From IMG/VR virus record IMGVR_UViG_3300027580_000033, positions 1-21,395 of that record: 21,395 bases of DNA, one strand, 5' to 3'. A program made the position numbers and the translations under genes. Every line of letters starts with the position of its first letter. Within the stretch, counting starts at the first letter, position 1. The stretch comes from a virus. Shown here one piece after another: positions 7,979 through 14,401 of the stretch. Below the pieces are notes generated by a model that saw only the letters and a program-made list of their open reading frames with translations, ran no database searches and was not told where the DNA came from.

Positions 7979-8899
7979 ATGACGATTGCTGAAATGCATC
8001 GGGGGGTACGCACCCAGTTTGAGCAGGTAGCTGCTCAGACTCTGGACAACTTTCTGCCCGGAGAACTGGACTACTACATCAACCGGGCCATCGAGAGCTA
8101 TGTGGACCGGCAGAGAGCCCTGCTTTTGAGCCCAAAGGAGCAGGTCAAGAGCCGGGAGGCCAACGAGAACCTCCGGACCCTTATCGAGACTGAATCTCTT
8201 ACCAGTCTTGCCAATCTCCCCGACTTTGGGGATGGCACCGTCAGCCTTTCCCTATCAGTCCTGGGCAGCACCTACGCCTACTTCCTCAAGGGGCGGGTGA
8301 AGGATGATGAGAATCAGTTCTACAACGCCCGGAAGGTAAGCCTGGAAGAGTGGCATGAGCACGCCCCCACGAAGCATAACGTGCCAATCTTTCGCGAGCC
8401 AGTCATATTTGAGCGAGGTGACGAGATCTGGCTTGCCATGCCCAATGATGCGGGTGACCCCTCCGAACTGATTCTGACGTATCTGAGGCCGCCTGTGGAT
8501 GTGTCCTCAGAGCTACAAATCACCCTCACTGTGCAGGAGAATTCCAGTGCCACGAGCGACGGGAAGCTCCACATCTCCGGCCAGGAGTATCCGGCTCCGT
8601 GGAATACCAACCTTTCCACCACGCTGGACGACTTTGTCGAGTCCCACGCGAATGGCATCTGGACCAATCACGAGGTTCGATTGGAGCGGGAAGGCACCAA
8701 CAAGCTCCTGCTTACCACCTCTGCCTTCTACGTGACCGCCAGCTCTTTGGCCACCACCGATGGTCGCGTAGAATTTACCATTTCCAACAGCGATGGGAGA
8801 GTAGACTCCGACCTCCCTGAAACGACCCATCAGGATCTCGTCAACCACACCGTGCAGATCCTCAGAAGCGACCTTCCTCAACCCGCTAAGAGAGAGTAA
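7979..8899 (+). CDS. Connector/neck-type virion protein with an inserted beta domain
   Basis: 306 residues; probably a head-tail connector (ring) protein mounted under the portal. The N-terminal region (TLDNFLPGELDYYINRAIES) is a helical segment like that of the next gene's product (DTDDILHFLNKAQENF). Both proteins then run through a beta-rich core ending in a matching strand: ILTYLRPPVDV here, VMNYIRAPKEI in the neighbour. In this protein about 100 residues (177-276) are interposed before the shared end segment SDLPETTHQDLVNHTVQIL, which in the neighbour is SELPEALHRELVDRAVRLF. The insert resembles residues 183-265 of the 395-residue protein downstream. The leader TTCCAACACCGTC before the ATG is a weak copy of the start-site motif. 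Function is inferred from position and general resemblance only. Confidence 0.7.
   Translation: MTIAEMHRGVRTQFEQVAAQTLDNFLPGELDYYINRAIESYVDRQRALLLSPKEQVKSREANENLRTLIETESLTSLANLPDFGDGTVSLSLSVLGSTYAYFLKGRVKDDENQFYNARKVSLEEWHEHAPTKHNVPIFREPVIFERGDEIWLAMPNDAGDPSELILTYLRPPVDVSSELQITLTVQENSSATSDGKLHISGQEYPAPWNTNLSTTLDDFVESHANGIWTNHEVRLEREGTNKLLLTTSAFYVTASSLATTDGRVEFTISNSDGRVDSDLPETTHQDLVNHTVQILRSDLPQPAKRE
8507..8806 (+). other. Inserted beta-domain within the connector-type protein
   Basis: About 100 residues absent from the paralogue encoded immediately downstream. The characteristic line is LHISGQEYPAPWNTNLSTT, followed by a helix (LDDFVESHANGIW) and HEVRLEREGTNKLLLTT. The same pattern (I.I.GQ.Y...W.T..TTT...F...A..I...HGIRL...G.N.L.LT) occurs in the protein at 9701-10888. 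It is likely a compact surface-exposed beta module. Confidence 0.6.
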
Positions 8900-9667
8900 A
8901 TGACATCGACAGATCTGGTCCGGGCCTTCCAGTCAGAACTCCATCAACAGGACCGGGGGCCAGTGGCTGACACCGACGACATTCTGCACTTCCTCAACAA
9001 GGCCCAAGAGAACTTCGTCAAGGACAAGTTCGCCGGGAGCCGATCTTCTACCCTGGGCTTCGAGCAAAGCCAGGACTTGACAGACGATCTTCGGGTGTTC
9101 TTCGAGAAGGATTGCGTGAACGAGACCCTTTACGGCGGGGCCGCAGCCCGGTGGGAGAACATTGAGGTTGACTGGGCACCGATGCCGAAGGACTACCTAC
9201 ATCTGGTGTCTGTTCGGGCCAGGGTTCACGTCTCCGACATATTCTCTGGAATGGATCGGGAGGACTTCGCCTGGGATCTCCAGGATGCCACCTACGAGGA
9301 AACCACCTACGATAAGCGAGTGGCTTCTGCCAGCCAGTCCTTCGAGGAGAAAATCGTCACTCTTCGATTCTCTCAATCCGACGACATTTTCCGTAAGCTC
9401 GACGACCCATTCCACACTACATCGCATAATAGCCCACTTTGTGACCTGAACAATGATAGGGTTAATGTCTATACCAGTAGTGACTTCATCGCAGACGCTG
9501 TTGTGATGAATTACATCCGGGCTCCCAAGGAGATTACCTTGGACGGCCCCTCACCACAGACCTCCGAACTTCCGGAGGCTCTACACAGAGAACTGGTGGA
9601 TCGGGCAGTACGCCTTTTCGCTCAGTTCTCGCCTCGCACCTCCCAACCAGAGGGCGAGTCCTCATAG
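8900..9667 (+). CDS. Connector/neck-type virion protein, paralogue of the preceding gene
   Basis: 255 residues, starting one base after the previous stop (TAAATG), so very likely translationally coupled. It has an N-terminal helical segment (DTDDILHFLNKAQENF), then a strand region containing WAPMPKDYLHLVSVRARVHV, then YIRAPKEITLDG and a terminal helix SELPEALHRELVDRAVRLF. This layout matches the preceding protein minus its inserted domain. The two may form successive or mixed rings at the neck. It is strongly acidic. There are no recognisable catalytic residues. Stacked connector rings made from related proteins are known in crAss-like phages, but which ring this would be cannot be decided from sequence alone. 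Confidence 0.72.
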   Translation: MTSTDLVRAFQSELHQQDRGPVADTDDILHFLNKAQENFVKDKFAGSRSSTLGFEQSQDLTDDLRVFFEKDCVNETLYGGAAARWENIEVDWAPMPKDYLHLVSVRARVHVSDIFSGMDREDFAWDLQDATYEETTYDKRVASASQSFEEKIVTLRFSQSDDIFRKLDDPFHTTSHNSPLCDLNNDRVNVYTSSDFIADAVVMNYIRAPKEITLDGPSPQTSELPEALHRELVDRAVRLFAQFSPRTSQPEGESS

Positions 9668-9684
9668 CCATATCGACAACCTGA

Positions 9685-9700
9685 CTCCTTCTAACCAGTC
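9685..9700 (+). promoter_or_regulatory. Start-proximal motif before the 395-residue virion protein
   Basis: CTCCTTCTAACCAGTC ends directly before the ATG at 9701, within a 33-base gap that otherwise holds nothing recognisable. There is no Shine-Dalgarno sequence. Confidence 0.5.
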
Positions 9701-10888
9701 ATGGCTCTTAACCAAGTCCTCGTACAGAACACCGGAGAGATCAACGGAGCTGGCGGCAATGGAGACTTTGCCACCCCCGATGAGGTCCCTGCCGGAACCA
9801 TCGCTTTCTTCCCGGCCTCGGGGGGAAGCTCCATCGACATTTCGAGCACCCAACTTGAGAATCAGGGAGAGATCCTGATCGTCCGGGGAACCCCGGATGG
9901 ACACCGCATCACCAACATCCTCGACGCCGAAGATCTGCGTGTCGATTCCCTGGCCTACCAGGCCCCCTCGGCCCAGGTCACGGAAGTGGATGTGGGCACT
10001 GTGAGCGAAGACACGTTCCTCTCGCTCAAAATCACCAACCTTGAACAGGGCTACGAGCCCTATGACCGGCGCACCTTCGAGATTGAGGCGCTGTCCGGCG
10101 ACACTGAGGTGGACATCATCACGAAGTTTGCAGACGCCTTCCTGAGCCGCCCGGATGCCATTATGGGCGAGGAGGGATCCACGGTTCTCGCCGCTGGAAA
10201 CGCCTCTGTGGAGTTCGTGCCTTCCAGCGCTGGAGGTTCGGCCAACCCGGCCACCATCACCATCGATGGTCAGTCCTACGACATCCAGTGGGACACGGAC
10301 AAGACCACAACGGTGAGCAACTTCATCGACGCCAACGCTGGTGTTATCCTCTCGCGCCACGGGATTCGCCTGTCGGAGAACGGGGACAACAACCTCGTTC
10401 TGACTTTCGTCAACAACGCGCTCACCGTCAACGATGTGAGTCACGACGACAACAGCGGCTCTCTGGACTCGGACACGGATCTGGCCCAAAACAACACCGC
10501 TGCCACGGCCCTGCGCCTGGAGGCCAAAGAGAACGGCGAGATCTTCGACGTGGCCGCCATTGGCTTGGAGCCCACTATCACCGCTGTCACTGACCCTGTG
10601 GAGGGTTCGGGGACCGGTGAGCAGGTCCGCGAAATGGAGTCCAGAGTCACCGCCGTCACCACGGGGCGTTACAACGTGGAGGACCCGGTTCTCGGCTCTC
10701 TCGATGACGTGGACCTCTTCGCTGATGAGGCCAACACCTACGATCTGGTGATCCTGCGGCAGGAAACGGACTACAACCGCGCCATCAACAAGTCTGCGCG
10801 GTGGCAGGATGTCGTGCTTGCTCTGGAGACGGGTCTGGACAAGACCCACATCAACTCCTTCCTCAGCAACCACGGCGTGTCTCTCTAA
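9701..10888 (+). CDS. Virion structural protein with inserted beta domain, function unknown
   Basis: 395 residues. The beginning (MALNQVLVQNTGEINGAGG, then AGTIAFFPASG) and the acidic, Gly/Ser/Thr-rich beta composition are typical of abundant virion proteins in Bacteroidota phages, but I cannot name the family. Residues 55-115 read like a repeated strand fold (ENQGEILIVRGTPDGHRI, SLAYQAPSAQVTEVDVG). Residues 183-265 match the insert of the connector-type protein at 7979. The C-terminal part (VILRQETDYNRAINKSARWQDVVLALETG) looks helical. A capsid decoration, spike or neck protein are all possible. It has its own start-site motif upstream and a strong hairpin downstream, suggesting separate and abundant expression. 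Confidence 0.72.
   Translation: MALNQVLVQNTGEINGAGGNGDFATPDEVPAGTIAFFPASGGSSIDISSTQLENQGEILIVRGTPDGHRITNILDAEDLRVDSLAYQAPSAQVTEVDVGTVSEDTFLSLKITNLEQGYEPYDRRTFEIEALSGDTEVDIITKFADAFLSRPDAIMGEEGSTVLAAGNASVEFVPSSAGGSANPATITIDGQSYDIQWDTDKTTTVSNFIDANAGVILSRHGIRLSENGDNNLVLTFVNNALTVNDVSHDDNSGSLDSDTDLAQNNTAATALRLEAKENGEIFDVAAIGLEPTITAVTDPVEGSGTGEQVREMESRVTAVTTGRYNVEDPVLGSLDDVDLFADEANTYDLVILRQETDYNRAINKSARWQDVVLALETGLDKTHINSFLSNHGVSL
10247..10495 (+). other. Second copy of the inserted beta-domain
   Basis: Residues 183-265 of the 395-residue protein. Key line: ATITIDGQSYDIQWDTDKTTT, then a helix (VSNFIDANAGVIL), then HGIRLSENGDNNLVLTF. It aligns by eye with 8507-8806. The boundaries are approximate. 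Confidence 0.55.
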
Positions 10889-10913
10889 ACGAGTCACCCG
10901 GCAAGGATCGGTA

Positions 10914-10943
10914 GGGGGCGCGTGAACAGGCACACGCGCCCCC
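10914..10943 (+). terminator. Strong GC hairpin after the 395-residue virion gene
   Basis: A perfect 11-base stem (GGGGGCGCGTG / CACGCGCCCCC) encloses the 8-base loop AACAGGCA, starting 26 bases after the stop. It is followed by ATCCGGTTCTTATT rather than a U-run, so it may be a terminator of modest efficiency or a 3' stabiliser. A GTG inside the left arm opens a reading frame, but it is unlikely to be a start because it is buried in the stem. Confidence 0.75.
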
Positions 10944-11035
10944 ATCCGGTTCTTATTCATGCTTGTGCTCACGCCCCATCTGTGTCCATCGTGTTGCTGT
11001 GCTACGTCCTTGCGCTACTTCCCCAGGCCGCTGAA

Positions 11036-11293
11036 ATGGCCGACAGAGCCATGCAAGTCACGCCTTATTCCGGGGCTGCTTATGGGGCTCTTGTCTTTGT
11101 TCTGGGGGCGGCGTGCTACCTCCTCTACAAGGAGCTTCAGGACCAGCAGCGACGGCACGAGGAGCACTTGAAGAAGACCCTTGGTGTGCTTCAGATGATC
11201 GAGTCCAAGCTACCTGTGCTCGGGGACATGAATCAGACCATCAAGGACATTGAGCGGCAAGTGCAATCGGTCCAAGATGACATCAACCAATGA
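11036..11293 (+). CDS. Small membrane protein with coiled-coil tail, holin-like
   Basis: From the ATG at 11036 the product has 85 residues: a short N-terminus, one transmembrane helix at about 12-30 (GAAYGALVFVLGAACYLLY), then a charged amphipathic coil containing DQQRRHEEHLKKTLGVLQM. One helix followed by a charged cytoplasmic coil is common for small holins or holin-associated proteins. The frame extends upstream; a GTG at 10982 would add a second hydrophobic segment (SIVLLCYVLALLP), giving a two-helix protein of 103 residues. The start is therefore uncertain, and no clear start-site motif marks either option. Its stop overlaps the next start (ATGA). The position beside a cupin and a membrane-anchored protein suggests a lysis or envelope role. 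Confidence 0.65.
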   Translation: MADRAMQVTPYSGAAYGALVFVLGAACYLLYKELQDQQRRHEEHLKKTLGVLQMIESKLPVLGDMNQTIKDIERQVQSVQDDINQ

Positions 11294-11790
11294 TTCGATC
11301 CCTCTTTCGCAGCAAGTCCATGGAAAGCCTCTCCCAGGAGGTGGACGAGAAGGTTCAGAATATCACGGACCGCCTCCAGATGGAGGAAGATGCCCGGATT
11401 GAGATCGGTATCGACTTCCCGGCTGTCTTCAAACAGCAATCGGAAGAGATTGCAGAGGGGAAGGTGGAGTGGAGAAACTTCTTTTCAGATCCGGAGAGCG
11501 GCATCTATTCCATCCACTGCCGGATGGAAAAGGGGGCATACATCCGGGAGCACTCACACCCTGGGGCCAACGAGTACATCTACGTCGTCACCGGAGGACT
11601 GGTGGACTGGCGAGGAGACTCCTTCAGCGGAGATCTGATCTACCCGCCTGAGCACGTCTACGAGGCCAATTTGGAGCTGGAAAGCCCCACAGTAAGAGGT
11701 TGGCATAGGATTCCCGCTGGCAAGATCCACCGTCTACAGGCCACACAGGACGACACCCACTTCGTGAGCAAATTCATCCTCGATGGTTAG
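11290..11790 (+). CDS. Cupin-domain protein
   Basis: 166 residues, overlapping the previous stop by four bases (ATGA), hence coupled to the holin-like gene. Cupin motif 1 is complete: G82, five residues, H88-S-H90, four residues, E95, six residues, G102 (GAYIREHSHPGANEYIYVVTG). Motif 2 follows as P142-A-G144-K-I-H147. H88, H90, E95 and H147 would hold one divalent metal. The first 60 residues are helical and polar (SKSMESLSQEVDEKVQNITD), an extension before the single barrel. Known cupins include sugar isomerases, dioxygenases and ligand sensors, so the reaction cannot be stated. There is no signal peptide. The domain is unusual for a phage structural/lysis region, and it stands where an endolysin might be expected. 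Confidence 0.82.
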   Translation: MIRSLFRSKSMESLSQEVDEKVQNITDRLQMEEDARIEIGIDFPAVFKQQSEEIAEGKVEWRNFFSDPESGIYSIHCRMEKGAYIREHSHPGANEYIYVVTGGLVDWRGDSFSGDLIYPPEHVYEANLELESPTVRGWHRIPAGKIHRLQATQDDTHFVSKFILDG

Positions 11791-12454
11791 ACTCATCAAC
11801 TCCCTGGTTCGCTTGTCTCAATCATCTCTCCTCGTCCGCATTGCTGTCGTTGAGTTTCTGGTGATCGTGGCTCTGGGAGCTACCCTGTACTACCAGGGAG
11901 AAGAGACGGTGCGGACTGTTGTCAAGCGGGACACGACGCAGACCACGAAGGTGGATACAGTTTGGATGCAGGAGGACGGACTTGAGGAATGGTCCCTTGC
12001 CGACCTCCCAGATCCCACGCTTCTTCAGGCAGCCCAGCGAGACACAACCGTCGAAGAGAGCCCTGATTCCACGGCGGCTCCAGATACGGTCTATATCTCG
12101 CGGATCCCGCCGATTCAGCGCTACTCGACGCCGATTACCAACCCCCACTTCACAGGCACCATAACCTCTACTGTCCAGGGCTCGCTCCTCCACCAGGAGC
12201 TTGACTACAGCCTCCGGACCTACAGGATCAATCACCTGAAGACACAGACAATTAGAACTCGCACAACGCATTACCAGCGTGAGCGCTTCAGGCTCAACGC
12301 TGGTTTTTCTGTTGGAGCCAACTCCAAGGCCCTCACTCAACTAACCCCAATGATCGGCCTGGAGAGGCCCGGAAGATGGCAGGTCTACTACGGCTTCAAT
12401 CCGCTCCGTGAGTCTCACCAACTCACGCTGATTACACCCCTTCTAACCCGCTAA
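11783..12454 (+). CDS. Membrane-anchored periplasmic-type protein, candidate spanin
   Basis: 223 residues, overlapping the cupin gene by eight bases. A single transmembrane helix at about 17-36 (LVRIAVVEFLVIVALGATLY) is followed by a long T/D/P-rich stretch (TVVKRDTTQTTKVDTVWM) with no further membrane segment. The C-terminal 60 residues look like short beta strands (RFRLNAGFSVGANSKAL, then GRWQVYYGFNPL). An N-terminal anchor with an extended periplasmic part resembles membrane-anchored proteins in Bacteroidota phage lysis regions and would suit a spanin-like bridge to the outer membrane. No lipobox partner is embedded or nearby, so the lysis role is inference. The stop lies inside the start-site motif of the next gene. 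Confidence 0.65.
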   Translation: MVRLINSLVRLSQSSLLVRIAVVEFLVIVALGATLYYQGEETVRTVVKRDTTQTTKVDTVWMQEDGLEEWSLADLPDPTLLQAAQRDTTVEESPDSTAAPDTVYISRIPPIQRYSTPITNPHFTGTITSTVQGSLLHQELDYSLRTYRINHLKTQTIRTRTTHYQRERFRLNAGFSVGANSKALTQLTPMIGLERPGRWQVYYGFNPLRESHQLTLITPLLTR

Positions 12455-12458
12455 CCAG
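12436..12458 (+). promoter_or_regulatory. Start-proximal motif, double copy, before metallophosphoesterase
   Basis: ACCCCTTCTAACC at 12436-12448 is followed by CTAACCAG at 12451-12458. Both overlap the end and stop codon of the upstream gene. The ATG follows at 12473 after a 14-base leader. Overlap with coding sequence did not prevent the motif from being kept. Confidence 0.45.
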
Positions 12459-12472
12459 ACAGGCATCGCTCC

Positions 12473-13720
12473 ATGGGACGAAAAGAGTTGAAGAACCACT
12501 TGATTGAAAACCAGGGATACCTCAAGTGGGCCGCCAGCAAGATTGCAGACAAGTTTGGAGATGAGACCGTTGACGAGGAAACCGTCAGTGAGATCCGGAA
12601 GGAGATCCGTCAGAACTTCGACAATAAAAACCGCTCCACCAGCGACCAGAACCAATACTCAACCACCTCTGAGGACATCCCGGAAGGAGCCCGGGGTGAG
12701 TACCTGAAGCATCTCGAAGACTTGGGAATCGAGGAGGAGGACGTAGACAGCGTCAAGTACTGGCAGACGTTCTTCGGAGAACACCGCTTCAGCGTTGTCA
12801 CGAAGTCCGATGACCCGGAAGAGCCCGGAGAGGATGAAATGCTCCAGGTGATCGAGGAGCATCTTGCGGACTACGAGATGCCGGATGCCATACCTCAAAA
12901 GATGGAGCCGAAGGGGGATAATCTCGGGGTCATCAACCTCTATGACGCCCACCTGGACAAGGTCTCACTGGCTGCCGAAACCACGGAGGAGATTGACGGG
13001 AGCATTCAGGAAAACATCCAGAACTTCGAGAGTGCTTTCGACGAGTTCCTCCATACCCTGGTGGACAACGGAGTGAGACACGTTCACTTCCCCCTCGGGC
13101 ACGATCTTTGGGAGGTCAACGACCACTACTTGCTCACGAAGAATGGAACCCCTCAGCGGGTAAATGTCCCCTGGCAACAGGGTTTTTCCGTTGGGCTGGA
13201 CATGGTCCGTCGCTGCATTGACAAGGCAGCTCAGGTCGTGGACTCTATCGACGTGATCCTGATCCCAGGCAACCACGACGAGGATCAGAATTTTTACCTG
13301 GGCGAGGTGCTGCGCCACATCTACCAGTCCAGCGACAGAGTTAACGTCGGATACTCCCGTAGGAAGCGTAAGTACCGTCTCTTCGGAGATGTGCTTCTGG
13401 GCTACTCCCACGGGGAGAACACCACCAGCCAGAAGAAGATCGAGCGCCTACCCCTAAACATGGCCCACGAGGCCGCCGAAAAGTGGGCTCAGGCCACCGT
13501 CCGGATGATGTTGTTGGGCCATATTCACCGTAAGCTCCAGTACAAGATTCTCCACAACCTTGACGCCATTGGTTGCGAGATTAAGTTCCTGCGCTCCGTG
13601 GGAACGGAGAACAAGTACGAGTTTGACAACGGCTACACCGGCATTCCGAAGACCGCCGAACTCTACGTTTTCTCCGAAGATGGCAGGAAGCGCTGGAATG
13701 CTCAGAAGGTATGGTGGTGA
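12473..13720 (+). CDS. Calcineurin-like metallophosphoesterase with N-terminal helical domain
   Basis: 415 residues. The C-terminal two-thirds carry the metallophosphoesterase signature: D158-A-H160 (NLYDAHLD), G209-H-D211 followed by N216-D217 (where GD.xxD..D is usual), G266-N-H-D-E270, H313 (GYSHGE) and G349-H-I-H352. These residues bind two metals and hydrolyse phosphoesters. Residues 1-50 (HLIENQGYLKWAASKIADKF) look like a helix-turn-helix, suggesting nucleic-acid binding and hence a nuclease. Residues 50-145 form an acidic linker. Related large phosphoesterases occur in Bacteroidota phages, where their task is unclear. The GHD in place of GD at the second motif is worth noting but may be normal for this subfamily. 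Substrate is unknown. Confidence 0.85.
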   Translation: MGRKELKNHLIENQGYLKWAASKIADKFGDETVDEETVSEIRKEIRQNFDNKNRSTSDQNQYSTTSEDIPEGARGEYLKHLEDLGIEEEDVDSVKYWQTFFGEHRFSVVTKSDDPEEPGEDEMLQVIEEHLADYEMPDAIPQKMEPKGDNLGVINLYDAHLDKVSLAAETTEEIDGSIQENIQNFESAFDEFLHTLVDNGVRHVHFPLGHDLWEVNDHYLLTKNGTPQRVNVPWQQGFSVGLDMVRRCIDKAAQVVDSIDVILIPGNHDEDQNFYLGEVLRHIYQSSDRVNVGYSRRKRKYRLFGDVLLGYSHGENTTSQKKIERLPLNMAHEAAEKWAQATVRMMLLGHIHRKLQYKILHNLDAIGCEIKFLRSVGTENKYEFDNGYTGIPKTAELYVFSEDGRKRWNAQKVWW

Positions 13721-13761
13721 TTGTGCGGGCCAGTGATGAGTCTGTGAAGCCGTTCTCGAAG

Positions 13762-13793
13762 GTTGTCTAAATGTGTCCACCATATTACATTTT
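13762..13793 (+). promoter_or_regulatory. Candidate Bacteroidota-type promoter
   Basis: GTTG at 13762-13765, a 20-base spacer, then TACATTTT at 13786-13793. The Bacteroidota housekeeping consensus is TTTG, 19-21 bases, TAnnTTTG, so each element misses one base. It lies in the most AT-rich stretch of the window. Transcription would start near 13800 and drive the PAS-like gene. It is the only such match I noticed between genes. Confidence 0.45.
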
Positions 13794-13804
13794 TCGTGAC
13801 CACA

Positions 13805-13823
13805 GGCTTACCCCGCGTAAGCC
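13805..13823 (+). repeat. Hairpin GGCTTAC/GTAAGCC in leader of the PAS-like gene
   Basis: A perfect 7-base stem with the 5-base loop CCCGC, followed by ATTAGAGAAG and no U-run. It lies between the candidate promoter and the ATG at 13866, so it may sit in the 5' leader, or end transcripts coming from the metallophosphoesterase gene. Apart from this hairpin and the promoter, the 145-base gap 13721-13865 shows nothing else. Confidence 0.5.
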
Positions 13824-13865
13824 ATTAGAGAAGCACCTCTTCAGCCACTGTCTGAGACACACACT

Positions 13866-14399
13866 ATGTCACCTACAGACCCTCGTACAGAGAGGTTAAG
13901 GGAGGAGGACCTCTTTCAGATCATTGATGACGGGGAGGGTCAGATTTGCGGAGTTGTCGTTAGCGTCGATGCTCTTCTAAGGTCGTTCGACCAAACTGTG
14001 AGTATTTGCGAGACGCTTCTACAAGACATCATATACATCCATCGCCTTTGCGATCTGAAGGGATGGAGGTACATCACTACAGAGACCGCCTGGGAGCTTT
14101 CAAAGGAGAACGTAAGCATCCATGACCACGAAGGACGTTGCCTTGCTGTAGACCCTACTCTGGATGGCAGAGGGAGACAATGGTGGAGGAGTGCCATCGG
14201 AAAGAGCAGCTACAAGCAACTTCTCCCAGAGGATCGCCATCAGACCCGATTTTTCCACAACGAGGCTCTTCGGGGAAACGCCAATCAATTCAGCTACCGG
14301 GCAAAGCTCAACGGCACTTACTTCGAGAAAACCGTCAGATTTGAACCCTTCGACTCGTTAAGCAAGCGCCTTTTGCGCGTCCAACACCATATCCACTAA
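13866..14399 (+). CDS. PAS-like sensor domain protein (accessory gene)
   Basis: 177 residues. Residues 78-166 follow the order of a PAS fold: a short strand pair (VSIHDHEGRCLAVDP), a helix and loop (WWRSAIGKSSYKQLLPEDR, compare the common pattern IGKS..LLHPEDR), a helix (NEALRGNA), then strands FSYRAKLNGTYFEKTVRFEP. Residues 30-65 form a helical segment (LLRSFDQTVSICETLLQDI) that could dimerise. No kinase, DNA-binding or cyclase domain is attached. PAS domains sense ligands, redox or light, or mediate dimerisation; which applies is unknown. The gene uses codons that its neighbours mostly avoid (TTA, CTA, AGG, ACA, TCA), has its own likely promoter and lacks the start-site motif. All this suggests a recently acquired gene. 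Confidence 0.6.
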   Translation: MSPTDPRTERLREEDLFQIIDDGEGQICGVVVSVDALLRSFDQTVSICETLLQDIIYIHRLCDLKGWRYITTETAWELSKENVSIHDHEGRCLAVDPTLDGRGRQWWRSAIGKSSYKQLLPEDRHQTRFFHNEALRGNANQFSYRAKLNGTYFEKTVRFEPFDSLSKRLLRVQHHIH

Positions 14400-14401
14400 C
14401 C
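14394..14401 (+). promoter_or_regulatory. Short start-proximal motif before ring-type gene
   Basis: CACTAACC lies directly before the ATG at 14402, across the stop of the PAS-like gene. It is a shortened copy of the CTTCTAACCAG element. Confidence 0.35.

Noticed and set aside
7016-7999. Minus-strand open frame of 327 codons
   Set aside because: It covers two terminators and mirrors the 271-residue gene; low-complexity L/V/R-rich product without domains.
9662-10972. Minus-strand open frame of 436 codons opposite the 395-residue virion gene
   Set aside because: A shadow of the codon bias of the sense gene; it runs across the hairpin at 10914 and encodes nothing recognisable.
10922-11035. GTG at 10922 as start of the holin-like gene
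   Set aside because: The codon is buried in the left arm of an 11-base GC stem, and the predicted N-terminus (RHTRPHPV) is only the translation of the hairpin. The ATG at 11036, or possibly the GTG at 10982, is more likely.
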